In this document: positions 24,179 to 36,830 of the stretch, one piece after another | How the letters are laid out: the number at the start of each line of letters is the position of its first letter | Position numbering within the stretch: the first letter of the stretch is position 1 | From: Ceratothoa steindachneri | Taxonomy: Eukaryota > Arthropoda > Malacostraca > Isopoda > Cymothoidae | Length of the DNA: 64,000 nucleotides | Direction: 5' to 3' | Assembly: GCA_963969495.1 (NCBI GenBank) | Contig: OZ018321.1 | Location: 137,628,344-137,692,343, forward strand | Notes under the pieces: generated by a model | What the model saw: the letters and a program-made list of their open reading frames with translations, nothing else | What the model was told of the DNA's origin: nothing | Databases searched by the model: none | Made by a program: the position numbers and the translations under genes

Positions 24179-26769
24179 CAACTTTATGTGGGCTAAAGCC
24201 ACTTGGACACTAAATCTTTTAATATAGCCCCCTCTGCCCATGGAATTTTATCGTTCTTAAGTTACAAGACGTATTATTTCAAATATAAAAATTAGAAGAA
24301 TCGCATTGTAAACCTACTTCTATGTTTTAATGAGATGGTTGACTTTGGTGCTTTTTGGCTAACTCTTGCACCCTATGTTCCATCCAACTAAGAAGTAACC
24401 TTAAATCTCCTCTTTTTTGTGATTTCCAGGTGGTTTCCTTGTTTTTTGAGAAGTCGAGTAACTGCACTAAACCCATATTCAGCCATATATGAAGATGGGA
24501 AAGCTATAAAATATAGTGTAATTGCCTCCCACAGCTTTGGATACTTTTCAGGAATATATTTTTGTAACCAAAATTCCTGGTATGATTGCTTGAAAAAAAG
24601 GCTTCGATTCGAAGTCATTGTTTAAACCAATTAACTCTTCTTGCATTTCAAGATTAGTTTCATTTGTATAAGCATCTGTAAATGGGTTTATCAGCCAGTC
24701 AGGTATTTTCATATATATGAGATCTTGATATCTAAAGCTCATGTCCTCGTGTAACCTTTTCACATATTAGCAATAAATCAAGAGGTCATCATCCAATTTG
24801 GAATTATTAGTCTCATCATATTCCAGTTCATTTAGATTTATTTGGAAATAGAGACAGATTCTTAGGTCCAATATTATTCTTGAAGAAGGAAAGCTTGTCC
24901 AAGATTGCGCAAATTTTAGGTTTTGCTTTGATAAGAGTTACATCACAGCCTTGCAATTTCAAATTCAGATCGTTGAATATGTTGAAGATATCTGTTAAAT
25001 AGGCAATGTCTTTCTTGCAAGCTAAGAGTTCATCACTCAAATTACCACATTTAATCTCTCGGAAAAATTGAATCACCTCACTTCGGTATGTAAAAGGAGG
25101 TGATCAAATTCTTCGTCAATTTTTGGCACAGAGTGTCTAAATATTCAGGAATTAAGGGGATCGCATTTTATTAAATTTACTGATGTAATAACAACGTGAG
25201 GAGATTTATGAAGCCGATCACTCAAGTTCCCGGCAACCAGATGTTAATATATTGGAGATATTATATGAACAAACAAGTGCATTGTCGCATTTTTGACATC
25301 GTTTTGTTATAAAGGAGACAATGGTTTTTCTGTTGTTAAATCTGTCCCATAAAGTTTTGAAATATGACAAATTCTCTTTTTCTTTATCAGGATGAATCTT
25401 CTTTAAGTGATCAAAAATTCGGGATGGTTTCATGACCTCGTCAGAAAACACTTTCTCACAGAGAAGGCACATTGGCAGTTGGTTGTTATTAGGAGAACTA
25501 ATAAATCCAAACTTCAAATATTCAATACTATAATATTGTCTGCACTTTCGTTTTGAGGAAATTTCAGACATGATTATGGGTATTAAACACGGTCACTATA
25601 ATTCAAAATAGATCAGTATATGGCAAACACAGAATTTCACCATTAATAATGGTTAGAGGGAACACGCCTAACTCACAACTGAAACAATCGGGCATAGCAA
25701 ACATAAAATGAAAAAAGGGAAAAAAAACCAGCAAAAACATGTGTTAGCGAGACGATTAATAAGTTTGTATATAGTTATTAAAGTCATACAAAAATCACCA
25801 TTCCTATTACTTGCATTTGTGACAATATGGGTAAATGTTGTGAAAAAGATTACAACATCAAAGCATATGTGAAAACTATTGCAAAAAAGCACTAAATAAT
25901 TAACATCACGCAAAGGAAAAACACTTACCACCACAAAAGTTACGCGGAAACTAACAGCAATCTAAAACAAACGTGGACCCAAGAGAGTGTGGCTGTTACG
26001 TACATTTTTATCAAAGTACAAAACGGATCAAGTTTAAAGCAACAATAACGAGTGGAAGCTTTGTGCACTTATTTTATACAAGTACAGATCGAACCTCAAG
26101 CATGTTTGCCATTATTGAAGAAGTTATAGCAAACTATAAGTCAGCTATCAGGGGTTTATTAAAAGGTCATCAAACAAACCTTTTTAGTAACAGTTTGCAT
26201 CAAACACGTCACCGCAAACCAAATAACGTGTGAGGAAGTATTAACAACTAGTCGTACAATACGGTTAATACAATGCGTTTACAATTTAATATTAAGCTAT
26301 GCAAATAATGCATAAAATTTTAAATTTGCATAACAGTAATATTTATAATTGCACTTACATAAGTATCGACATTAACTTTTTCATGACCAAAGAGTTAAAA
26401 GGTAGTCAATTTTCACGAATTATGGCTACGAGATTCCCAATTTGGAAACCTTGCAGGCTAACACCAACTGAGCGAGAAAACAACCACACTAACACACATC
26501 ACTGGCATCCAGTAGAATTTTCTGTAGAATTCTATAAATTTTCTGCAATTCTGCATATTTTTTGCTTTCCATAGAATTGCAGTATTTCTAAAGATTTCTA
26601 CAGGTCCAACAAGTAGGTATGATATAATAAATGAGTAATATTTAAACTTAATATGGTTAACATTAAATAAATGCCGAACGCCCCCTAAGTGAAGCAACAT
26701 CATACAGCGCCCCCTTGTACCTCAACAACGCGCACAAGGGGGCGTTAGCGACCACGTTGGGAATTACTG
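24179..26769 (-). mobile_element. hAT transposon relic with BED-finger transposase
   Basis: Ends CAGTGTTCCCCAACTTTATG (left) and, reversed, CAGTAATTCCCAACGTGG (right). The flanks TGTTAAAG and TGTTTAAAG look like an 8-bp duplication with one indel. The minus-strand transposase starts at 25571 (MSEISSKRKCRQYYSIEYLK). It carries a BED-type zinc finger (CLLCEKVFSDE, FDHLKKIHPDK), then broken central pieces (MIQFFREIKCGNLSDELLAC at 25076) and the dimerisation domain (LYFIAFPSSYMAEYGFSAVT at 24618-24388). The middle of the catalytic region is shortened and frame-shifted. Resembles ZBED/SCAND3-like hAT proteins. Confidence 0.82.
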
Positions 26770-28121
26770 TGTTTAAAGAATAAAGCCTTAAATTAAAATG
26801 GGTCTCTTGACGAATTCAGAAGACATACACTACTCTTCCAAAGTTTGGGATCCTGTATATTTGTTATGATTTTAAACTTGTTTTTTCAGATTGCCCATTA
26901 ATTTTTTTTTTATTATTATTTTATTTTTATATATTAGCTTGCTGTAGTGAGTAAATCCACTTATTTATTCAAACTTTGACATAAAGTTACAATTCCGGAA
27001 TACGGGTGGCCGATCAATCTGACTTAGTATAAATCCAGTTAAAGTTCTGGCAACATCGTGGTATACATTTTTATTGGAAACAACGGATTCCAAATGCTTG
27101 GCACGGTGCCATACAACAACAAAAAGACGTGTTTAAGTTTTATTTCGGATTTCAAAAACTAGAAATTCTGCTTAAGGTACAGGGTGTTTATAAAAATTTA
27201 ATATCATTTCGCAATCTAATAACTTTGCCAATTCTCATTCAATTTTATTTCAAAGTTTAATGGCCTGCGTGGAAACGCGTCAAAACTTTATATGTATTTT
27301 TTTGTTTTCTATTTTCAGGAATAAAGAAAATGCCATTCACTGGAAATAAAAAGGCGTTCAGTGTGTTAGAGTATGCTTGAGCTAAGTCGAACAAGCCTGC
27401 ATCGTGCATTTGTGAGAAGATTCCTTAAAAATGCAGCAACAGCAATGCAGATTTGGACATGGCACAAAAAAAATCAAAGAAAAAGGTCTGTCTGCGCAGG
27501 GAAAAGGATCGCGAGTATCACCAGCATCATCGAAGACGTTCAAATGGGTTCGCAAAAAACTCTTGCAAAGACCCAAGAAGTCCACACAAAGAGGAAGCCT
27601 GAAGCCCAGTTTTCTCCTACGATAGTATGGCGCGTCCTGAGCAAACACTTGATAATGAAACCTTACAAGTTGCAGCTCGTTAGGAATTTAAATGTAGATT
27701 ACAAGCGAAAGCACAAACAATTCTGTGTTGATATGCAAGAGTAAATCGAAGGCGATGAGTTCGTTGAACTTCTTGTTTTCAGTGAAGAGGCCACATTCCA
27801 TACGAATGGCAAAGTCACCAACAATATTTTGTCATTTGAGGCGAAGAAAATCACCATCCTATAGTTTAGCAAGAAGTGCAACCGGCGATGTTTATGTGCA
27901 AATGCTTCAGAACTGGCTAATAGAAGGTAACTGTGAGTGCTTATATGAACCAGAAGCTGCCAAATAGATGGTTCTGGAGTGATAGCGCTGACAACAATGT
28001 GCTATTAAAGTGGCCTCCATGTTCACCTCCCCTGGCACCTTGCGACTTTTACTCGCGTGCGTGCCAGGTCGCGAGCGACTCTTCGGTCGGTCAGTCGGTC
28101 CCTGTTTTGTTTTTTTTTGTT

Positions 28122-28415
28122 TTTGTAATAACATCATAACTATTCGGCCGATTCTAACGAAAGTTAAAACTCTTATGCGGTTTTAGATTTTCTTTCGAAT
28201 GATATAATTGCCAACGTCCTCTCAAGGTTAGCCCGGGAATTATTCTGTTTTGGCAATAACATCGTAACTATTGAGCAGATTATAACGAAATTTTAAACCC
28301 TTATGTTATTTTACATTCTCATTCGAATGATACAATTGCCAAAGTCTTCCCAAGGTTAGCCCGAGGATTATTTTGCCTTGGCAATAACATCATAACTATT
28401 CGGCCGATACTCTGC
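28122..28415. repeat. About 128-bp tandem repeat, 2.3 copies
   Basis: The unit contains ggcaataacatcataactat, then tcggccgat, aacgaaa, and caaggttagcccg. Two full copies and a part sit inside the split mariner-like element. Confidence 0.85.
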
Positions 28416-28930
28416 TAGACTAGACTAGGCTATAATATGATTTAATCTGCTAACCACGCCTAGAATAGGCTATACTATGCTAGGCTATGCTCTGCTAAGC
28501 TATGAATGGTCTTTTGCAGTCTCCTTTTCTTATGTTCTTATGTAAGATATACTATGATAATTTAGGCTATAAAATGCTATGCTAGGATAGCATATAGTAT
28601 GTTAGGCTAGACAATACTAAGCTATGCTTGACTAGCGTATAATAAGATAGTATAGGGTATACTTGCCTAGAATAGTTAATGCTAGGCTAGGTTACACTAT
28701 GTTAGGCTATGCTAAGCTATGCTAAGCTTTACTAGGCTGGATAGGACTATGCTATGCTATGCTAGGGTAGGCTAAAGTATAATAGGCTAGGTAATACTAT
28801 GTTAGGCTTCGATCGGCTAGCTAACCAAGGCTATAATAGGCTAAGTTATGCGAAGTTATTCTAGTAGGATATACTTGGCTAGGTTATAATATGATAAGCT
28901 TGTCTATATTATATTAGGTGTGGTCATAAA
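28415..28930. repeat. Low-complexity CTATG/CTAGG tract
   Basis: About 500 bases of overlapping ctaggctatgctatgctagg-like words with no fixed period, interrupted once by gcagtctccttttcttatgt, a motif resembling the LINE 3' end near 21320. Confidence 0.85.
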
Positions 28931-29017
28931 CTGGAATAAGTGAGGGCACGCGACATTTTGGTGGGCAGACCTTTTTTTCCTCTAGAGCTATGTGAAGGGA
29001 CTGGTCTGTCCCATATA

Positions 29018-30249
29018 CAGTCAATGACAAAAGTTTTGAGACTACTATATATTTTTCATTCGTTTTTCAAATTCATGTGATAAGATCAATTATTCTAATA
29101 TTCAAATTAGTGCGGGTTTATTAAAATGGCAGCATTTCAAAAATAATAAAAAAAAACAATGCATTCCTTCGCTAAATTCATAATCACGCTCTTGATATGT
29201 TCCTGTAGGATGTGTGTCGGTCCTTGGAGCTTTGCTATTCGATCAAAAGGATAAAATGATCACAAATATGAGTTAAATGAATGATATTGTGCAAATATAA
29301 TCTATTTCGTAATAATGTTTGTAAAAATAAATGTTTGAATTTTTTTCATTTCTAGAAATAGCTCTTTCCAAAGAAAAGCTTCAACCATTGTTACTATGCA
29401 CCAAAGTGGCTTGAAAAGCAAAGAGATAGTTGCTAAGGGTATTGCATCAAGCGCATCATCTATAAAATGATTGAAGACTCCTCTTATGAATTAGTTTCCT
29501 GGGCGACCACGAGCTTCAAATGAACGCCAATATCGCCTCTTGGTTAGACCACCATCTCAACGATCGGGTTGCATCTAATGCCAAGCCTGCTTCCCTTTGG
29601 AAAGAGGTAGTTGTGAACGTTTATCGCACAGAGTGAAGCGGACACGTTTCGATAGAGGTCTCAAGTCGTGAAAGGCTGGGAGTAAGCATTTTCTCACCAG
29701 GAAAAACTTTAGGGAGAGACTCTACCTTTGTATGAAATTTAAAGAAAGGACTGTTGAAGAATGGAGCAAAGGGACATTCTCTATTTCTCAGCATGATGGT
29801 GCAACTTGTCACAAAACAAAAGCAATAACAAAGTTCTGTCTGAAAATAACATCGAACCACTGGACCTTACTTGGCACCGAAATTCACCAGATTTAAAGCC
29901 AATAAAGAAAATTGGGTGATAATCAAACTGCGGTTGATAAACAGAAGTCATCTAATTATAAACAATTTTAGATGCTTATGGAACAAAACTGGAGATATAT
30001 CATTAGAGATATCATAAAAACTTTGGTTACAGTAGTCCTGAAAAACAAATGACATCATTGTAAATATTGACTGCGCGCATCCATTGAGTATATTTATTAA
30101 TAAAACGGGTTTCGGGCTCTAAATTTTGCATATTTCACCTTCAAATTATGATAGAAACAAACTAAAACAAAATGCATCGTTTTGATTAGTTCTAGAAATT
30201 TTATTATATGAAAAGATTATAGTAGTTTCAAAAATTTTGGCCATGACTG
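29018..30249 (+). mobile_element. Tc1-like DNA transposon, copy B, with both inverted termini
   Basis: Termini CAGTCAATGACAAAAGTTTT and, reversed, CAGTCATGGCCAAAATTTTT, continuing GA(G/A)ACTACTATA, flanked by TA on both sides. 1232 bp. The broken transposase includes ATIVTMHQSGLKSKEIVAKG and NAKPASLWKEV. A degraded P-L-D-L-T-W-H-R-N-S-P-D-L block near 29860 is the DDE end. Several stops and frameshifts. Same family as copy A at 5466-6900. Confidence 0.85.
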
Positions 30250-30717
30250 TAGTGACTCAATGCCGCACTGGAGACTGTTACAAGTGATATGCTGCAGCAT
30301 ATTTGGCATGAAATCCACATACCTTTGAATTTCTCATTTATATTTAGAGGACTAGATCGTATTGTGCTAAACATTAAGCCTGTTTAGTTTCATTTGCCTA
30401 GAGTATGTAGTTTATTGAATATTTGCATCCAAAACGATATCAAATTTTAGAAACACCATGTATTTTAATGGAGTCATATGTTTAGCTATTAACTGTGAAG
30501 AAGAAAAGCATCGTTACTTTGAGAGTTGAGGTTCTGAAATATCAGAAAATTTCGAAAAAGAAGAAGTTTTATAGATTGATGTCCACCCGACTTTCAAGTG
30601 ATTTGAAAAAAACTGGGCAAAGATAGGACATGACTGAAAAACGGTGCCACATACAGACACAAATCTAAAGATACAATTATCCCCCTTACTAGTCTTAGAA
30701 ACCGCCGCATGACCACA

Positions 30718-32469
30718 TGTAGAGGAATTACAACATAAAGTCTCCCGGAGGGCCAGGTGGACATATACGTTAAAGTCTTTCGTCCCCCCTGCGGAGAAAG
30801 CAAGATAATTGAGCCACATGAGGAGAGTCGTAGGAAGGTTAGCCGGCACAATAACAGTCAAACAGCCTCCTCTTTTTGATTCCCCAGAAGCATAGGTAGT
30901 CGGGAGCGAGCCGTTGTGTCAAGGTGACCACCACAGGCCCTTATGCAGCGCTCAAAAGATCCAATTACCTACGAGATTCGGAGGCCCGTGGTTAAATCGC
31001 CACAAAAGGCGGTGCCAGTCAAAAATAACACCAAGGAGGGTGACGGTTGGCGGTGCCTGTAATTAAGAAGCCGACTTGGGCACCGCGCGGTGCCACCCTC
31101 CCCTTACCTCTCGCTCTCCCCCCTGCGGCCTCGCCTCTTACCCCTTAGATGAGGCGGTCACCAGGCTCTAAATAAGCCCCATAAGGAAAGAGAGACGATA
31201 GAGGACTAGTTCGAGAATATCGGTCCTTCACCCAGTTTCGTAATTATTCGTCTACAACTTACAAAACGACAAGTTTTTGTATCGGTACCATACGGAGCTA
31301 TCCTTTACAGACTTAGAAGAATTTTGACTGGATTACCATTCCTAGTGCCAAACCAGGAATTTCGGCAGCAAGAGAGGAAGATTATTCGGTGAGAGACGAT
31401 AGACTACCATTTCGAGAAGATCGGTCCTTCGCCCAATTTCGAAATAACTTATAAACGTTACGTTTTGTAATGATGCCAGACCGAAGTATCCTGCACAGGC
31501 TTAGTAAGCAGCTTGGCTGGACCAACATTCCTAGTGCCGAACAGGAATTTCACAAGTAAGATAATAGAAGAACCCGTCACCCTCCAGTGACTCTCAAATT
31601 GCGATCTTAATACCGAAGAGAGAAGAAGAAACAATAACCGAGCAAGATCCAATTTTTTTAAGAACATTCAAAATCTCCTCGTATACCCAAAAATCCAGTG
31701 GGAAAATCCTTCGGAGAAGACTAGGATACAAATAGGATCCAAGAGCATCTAGAAGAGCACTCCTTGAGCCAGAGAGTACAACTACTCCCTCCGCGTTTTT
31801 ACGTAGAACCTAAGAATTAGAACGGGGATCCTCTTCCCCCCTCCCATCTCCCATCTACCATCGGCCGCTCCAACATAATGAAACGGGTTCAAAGCCATCT
31901 AGTGACATCCTGCAACCACTGATCCTTTCTTTCATGTAAGTCAGAATGACTATTTAAAATTGTATTGCTTTAGTATGAGTTTATTACGGTATTCAAATTA
32001 ACTGAAGTAGAGACAATTGTTAGTTAACCCCGTCATATTTACAGTTAGAAGAGTGAAACTTAAATTGGAGGTTAATGCTAATCTAAAGGGGTCATTATAA
32101 AATAACTAATCGGCAAATGGTTTGTTTACCTAGATCCTATTTCGATTTGGACATGAATAATTTCTGAAATAGGCTTGGTTTCAAGCATGGTTATCTACGT
32201 TAAACTTATTAGGTGATTGTATATATTTTATTTTTTTGTAGTTAATTGATAAATTTAAAATATATATTTATTTTTGAATAATTCTGGTGTTTTAATGGAT
32301 CCCTTACGTGTTTAACGGGCTTTCTCCTTAAAACGGATTCAACGCCTTGACATTCTCACAATAAAAAGATAATTAAAAAATCCCCTCAGCCAATATAGAA
32401 GTATTGTTGTCCTTCATAAGAAATAGGATCAGACTGGCGCTCTAAAGTGACAACAACAATACGACGACA
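30718..32469 (+). repeat. 5' LTR of retrotransposon, 1752 bp
   Basis: Begins TGTAGAGGAATTACAA and ends ACGACGACA, matching 34366-36140 throughout. Inside are a possible promoter (CTCTAAATAAG, about 31167) and two diverged copies of a module of about 175 bp (gagagacgatag, tcgagaa.atcggtccttc.ccca.tttcg, ctggat(t/c)a.cattcctagtg). The long minus frames over 30514-30861 extend past the LTR start and are not genes. Confidence 0.92.
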
Positions 32470-32473
32470 AAAG

Positions 32474-32491
32474 TGGTGCCAGGTGTGGGGT
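32474..32491 (+). promoter_or_regulatory. Primer-binding site
   Basis: TGGTGCCAGGTGTGGGG four bases after the 5' LTR. It starts with the TGG complementary to a tRNA CCA end. Resembles Leu-tRNA-type sites, but the tRNA identity is a guess. Confidence 0.75.
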
Positions 32492-32767
32492 TTTTGTTAG
32501 AAGGCACCAGCAGCGTCTAATTAAGGGAGAGCCAACACGCAAAAGAAATACCAGGAATAATAGAATATTGACGAGAGGAAAATTGGTAAAGTTAGGTGTA
32601 GAAACAATCTGAAGGGAATTGTTAGGCCAAGTGATAAATTTGTTGGAGTGGTATTCAAATCAACATTTTAGTGGGATTAAGGGTAAGGTAGGCAGTGTGC
32701 TACCTAGTGAGTGGCGGCATAAGTACCAAGAGAGTACAGCAAGGAAAAGTCGATGGACAAACACAAA

Positions 32768-33445
32768 ATGGATCCAGGCGAAAGATTCAACCAACACGCC
32801 CAAATTCTGGGACTTGTAGGCGAGGATATGGATGCCTACGTCCTGTCAGGACTGAGAATAAAAATAAAATAGGAAGAAGAAATAATACAGTTTGATAGAG
32901 AAACGGAAGAAAAAAGAAGAGAGTGGAAAAGAGAATACGAAGAAAGGAAAATACCGATGGACGTAAAAGAAGAAGAAGACAGAAGACAGTGGAAAATAGA
33001 AGCAGAAGAAAAAATAATACCAAGGAGAAGTAAAACAAACGAAAGAATAATACATTTGAAAAGAGAAGCAGCAGAATTAAGAATAAGGATAGAAAGAGAA
33101 GATGAAGAAAGAAGAATAAAGATAAAAAGAGAAGACAAAGAAAGAAGAATACGACGGGAAAGCGAACTAGCGAAAGCGGAAAGAGAAGCCGAAGAAAGAA
33201 GAATAAAGAGGGAAAAGGAGCCAGAAGAAAGAAGAATAAAGATAAAAATAGAAGCAGAAGGAAGAAGAATACAGAGGGAAAGAGAACTTGCTCAAGCTGA
33301 AAGAGAAGAGAGAAAAAAAAAAAGAATGCTTGCGCTCGAAAGGGCATCTATCGAGAATCAGATGGGGGTCGAGGAAGTTTTATCTCGGCCTGGACCTAGG
33401 AAAGGACCATCGATGGAAACCCAGCCAAATGGGGTAACGATATAA
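32768..33445 (+). pseudogene. gag-like gene of the 30718-36140 element
   Basis: Starts MDPGERFNQHAQILGLVGED, the same N-terminal pattern as gag at 1940 (ERFRQ, LGL). A TAG follows after codon 36, then a Glu/Arg/Lys coiled coil of about 160 residues (positions 32957-33445 open) ending near LERASIENQMG. No capsid domain or zinc knuckle follows. The coil is probably the gag N-terminal oligomerisation region. Truncated. Confidence 0.75.
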
Positions 33446-33739
33446 GAAGTAAGTAGGGATGAGGTACAAGCAGGAGTACCTAAAGAAGAACCTACAAGGA
33501 GAACCCAGTCAAATGAGGTTATAGCGCACCATTTTAATGTGGTACACCTAAGTAAACCGAGTCAGATGGTAGACGCGGATAATGAATATCCCCTTACCCC
33601 AATAGTCTTCCCCCAGAACGAAGCATCCACATAGTTACCGCTAAAACTCTAAGTCGTAGTGAGCTCCACGCCCATTAACGATCCGGTAAGGAAAATTGTT
33701 TCCGAACCATTTAGATCGAACCCAGACTCGATCTTCTAG

Positions 33740-34039
33740 TGTGCATTAATAAAGAAAGATTATGGGACTCACGCGCCCATCAATTATGCCCCACTGCAAC
33801 AGACCGCTCTAGCCATAAGGGTCTGTTTAAAATTAGTCAAGTACCATAAGAAGGGTAATTCAAGTAGGTGGAAATACCACTACCATTTAGTGACTTACTT
33901 AGGTAGACTCAATAACCCGAACGGCCGCCTCAGGCGCGGTAAAGAATTGGTTATAGCGCACCATTTTAATATTGCCTATATAAAAGGATCCAACAATTGT
34001 ATGTCCCACTCGTTAAGTCGGAATCCTGTCGAAGGCTAA
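33740..34039 (+). pseudogene. RNase H domain at the 3' end of pol
   Basis: Open for about 99 codons to a TAA: APINYAPLQQTALAIRVCLK, then YLGRLNNPNGRLRRGK, then AHHFNIAYIKGSNNCMSHSL ending SRNPVEG. This is the distal RNase H of gypsy pol (gRl.RW, f.I.Y.kG..N..aD.LSR). Pol ends here, and 325 bases later the 3' LTR begins; no integrase follows. Protease, integrase and RT have been deleted between gag and this domain. A 22-bp repeat (33517-33538 and 33949-33970) marks likely deletion or duplication joints. Confidence 0.8.
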
Positions 34040-34351
34040 GGTGTATGCCGACTAATGTATTATAAGAATGGTGATGGATCTAAGATAGGTAAGGTTAGGT
34101 ACATAAGTGTAATGTTAATTGTAAATTGTTCGAGTTGTAATTAAGAAGGGGCGAGTGACCCCCTAATGGTAAATAAGAATCTCCTAAGCTGGGACAGTAA
34201 TGTAGGCATTAATGTAAGGTCAGATGCATACGTATTTGAGACATTCCCTAGTGAACTCGAAGCTTATTGTAAAATATAGTGTTCAGTAAGTTACCTTTGT
34301 GCATTATTGTAAGTGGCGGACAGGAATAACCCTTTCCCCGTTAATTTCTTT

Positions 34352-34365
34352 AGGATGGAGGTAGA
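34352..34365 (+). promoter_or_regulatory. Polypurine tract
   Basis: AGGATGGAGGTAGA immediately before the 3' LTR TG, the expected plus-strand primer position. Confidence 0.7.
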
Positions 34366-36140
34366 TGTAGAGGAATTACAAAATAGAGCCTCCCGAAGGG
34401 CCAGGCGGACATATACGTTAAAGTCTTCCGTCCCCCCTGCGGAGAAAGCAAGATAATTGAGCCACATGAGGAGAGTCGTAGGAAGGTTCGCCAGCACAAT
34501 AACAGTCAAACAGCCTCCTCTTTTTGATTCCCCCGCCGCATAGGTAGTCGGGAGCGAGTCGTTGTGCCAAGGTGGCCACCAAAGACCCTTACGCAGAGCT
34601 CAAAAGATCCAATTACCTACGAGATCCGGAGGCCCGTGGTTAAATCACCACAAAAGGAAGTGCCAGTCAAAAATAACACCAAGGAGGGTAACGGTTGGCG
34701 GTGCCTGTAATTAAGAAGCCGACTTGGGCACCGCGCGGTGCCACCCTCCCCTCACCTCTCGCTCTCCCCTCTGCGGCCTCGCCTCTTACCCCTTAGATGA
34801 GGCGGTCACCAGGCTCTAAATAAGCCCCATAAGGAAAGAGAAAAGATTATTCGGTGAGAGACGATAGAGGACTAGTTCGAGAATATCGGTCCTTCACCCA
34901 GTTTCGTAATTATTCGTCTACAACTTACAAAACGACAAGTTTTTGTATCGGTACCATACAGAGCTATCCTTTACAGACTTAGAAGAATTCTGACTGGATT
35001 ACCATTCCTAGTGGCAAACCAGGAATTTCGGCAGCAAGAGAGGAAGATTATTCGGTGAGAGACGATAGACTACCATTTCGAGAAGATCGGTCCTTCGCCC
35101 AATTTCGAAATAACTTATAAACGTTACGTTTTGTAATGATGCCAGACCGAAGTATCCTGCACAGGCTTAGTAAGCAGCTTGGCTGGACCAACATTCCTAG
35201 TGCCGAACAGGAATTTCACAGGTAAGATAATAGAAGAACCCGTCACCCTCCAGTGACTCTCAAATCGCGATCTTAATACTGAAGAGAGAAAAAGAAACAA
35301 TAACCAAACAAGATCCAATTTTTTTAAGAACAGTCAAAATCTCCTCGTATACCCAAAAATCCAGTGGGAAAATCCTTCGAAGAAGACTAGGATACAAATA
35401 GGATCCAAGAGCATCTAGAAGAGCACTCCTTGAGCCAGAGAGTACAACTACTCCCTCTGCGTTTTTACGTAGAACCAAAGGATTAGACATCGGATCCCGT
35501 TTCCCCCTCCCATCTCGTGGAAAATCTACAATCGGCTGCTCTAACATAACGAAACGGGATAACAGCCATCTAGTGACATCCGGCAACCCCTGACCCTTTC
35601 TTTCATGTAAGTCAGAATGACCATTTATATTTGTATTGCTTTAGTATGAGTTTATTACGGTATTCAAATTAACTGAAGTAGAGACAATTGTTAGTGAACC
35701 CTGTCATATTTACAGTTAGAAGAGTGAAACTTAAATTGGAGGTTAATGCTAATCTAAAGGGGTCATTATAAAATAACTAATCGGCAAATGGTTTGTTTAC
35801 CTGAAGCCTATTTCGATTTGGACATGTATAGCTTCTGAAATAGGCCCGGTTTCAAGAATGGTTATCTCCGTTAAACTTATTAGGTGATTGTAAATATTTT
35901 ATTTTTTTGTAGTTAATTGATAAATTTAAAATATATATTTATTTTTGGAGAATTCTGGTGTTTCAATGGATCCCTTACGTGTTTAACGGGCTCTTTCCTT
36001 CAAACGGATTAAACGCTGTGACACTCTCTTAATAATAAGGTAATTAAAAATTCCACTCAGCAAGTATAGAAGTATTGTTGTCGTTCATAAGAAGTAGGAT
36101 CAGACTGGCGCTCTAAAGTGACAACAACAATACGACGACA
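34366..36140 (+). repeat. 3' LTR of retrotransposon, 1775 bp
   Basis: Near-identical partner of 30718-32469, with scattered substitutions and one insertion of about 19 bp (gattattcggtgagagacg near 34846), which equals the sequence heading the second internal module. Ends TACGACGACA. The flanking duplication is not convincing (CCACA on the left, CCCCA on the right). Confidence 0.92.
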
Positions 36141-36149
36141 CCCCACTTG

Positions 36150-36830
36150 CTCAATTTATCTAACTAGTGTAATGACTGTTCCGTCTTCAGCGGTGAAGAG
36201 GTTGGTGGAAATGGGATTAAAAGTTAAGTGTGCATGAGGGAATCCTGTGATGCATTGAATAACTCAAGAGATTGTTATTGGCGGAAGACCAAAAATTGGT
36301 CAACTGATCAATGAAAACGTGTGCTCTGCTAGAATGGTGTGTCGAAGTTTGAGAAATTCGGTTCAGGACGACGACTTATTTTACGTGGATAAACTGGCGA
36401 AAGGAGGAATTCTGGCTGCATTATACCAACCTTAAAACACGACGGTGGTTGCGTGATGGTCTTTGAGTGTTTTTCAGGATATAATCTGGAGATCTCTACT
36501 GAATCTCGAGAATTCTAAACAAAAAATACATATCCCTCTATTTTACAGCGTCATTCAATTCCGTATGGGAGACGTCTGATTGGGAAAAAAATTATCATAT
36601 AGAAAGATAATAATCCCAGACAAACTTAGGAATTATGCCATAATTATCTAATGAGAAAAATACAAGAAATTCAGTCGCTCGACTGCAATTCAATAGAACA
36701 CCTGTGGGAAAAATCGGAACGTCGGATGAAAACTTGACAAATAATTAGTGTGGAACCCTTTGAATGTTCTTAAAAGATGTATAGCAAAAATTGAACCATT
36801 AATTTGTTTTCTTTGGTAGACTTCTTAATA
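36150..36830 (+). pseudogene. Tc1-like transposase fragment
   Basis: Plus-strand pieces: TLKHDGGCVMVFECFSGYNL (the KHGGGsvMvWGcfs block) at about 36430, and SLDCNSIEHLWEKSERRMKT (the D-L-N-P-I-E block) at about 36680. Stops and frameshifts between. No clear termini, except a possible 3' tail to 37020. Confidence 0.7.

Larger units (their letters stand above)
27180..30460 (+). mobile_element. Mariner-like element split by nested insertions
   Basis: Left end CAGGGTGTTTATAAAAATTT follows a TA. The right end (aaatttt, agaaacaccatgta) is its imperfect inverse, giving termini at about 27180 and 30460. The transposase (plus, from 27330) begins MPFTGNKKAF. It includes NAATAMQIWTWHKK, PYKLQLVRNLN, FSEEATFHTNGK, QMLQNWLIEG and NQKLPNRWFWSD, then KWPPCSPPLAPCDFY to about 28055. 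Its C-terminal piece AALETVTSDMLQHIWHEIH resumes at about 30260. About 2.2 kb of other repeats, including a complete Tc1-like copy, lies between. The second catalytic segment is deleted and the first catalytic Asp reads Glu. Confidence 0.75.

Noticed and set aside
30514..30861. 115-codon minus-strand gene
   Set aside because: Straddles the start of the 5' LTR and is partly repeated in the 3' LTR (34291-34509). No domain.
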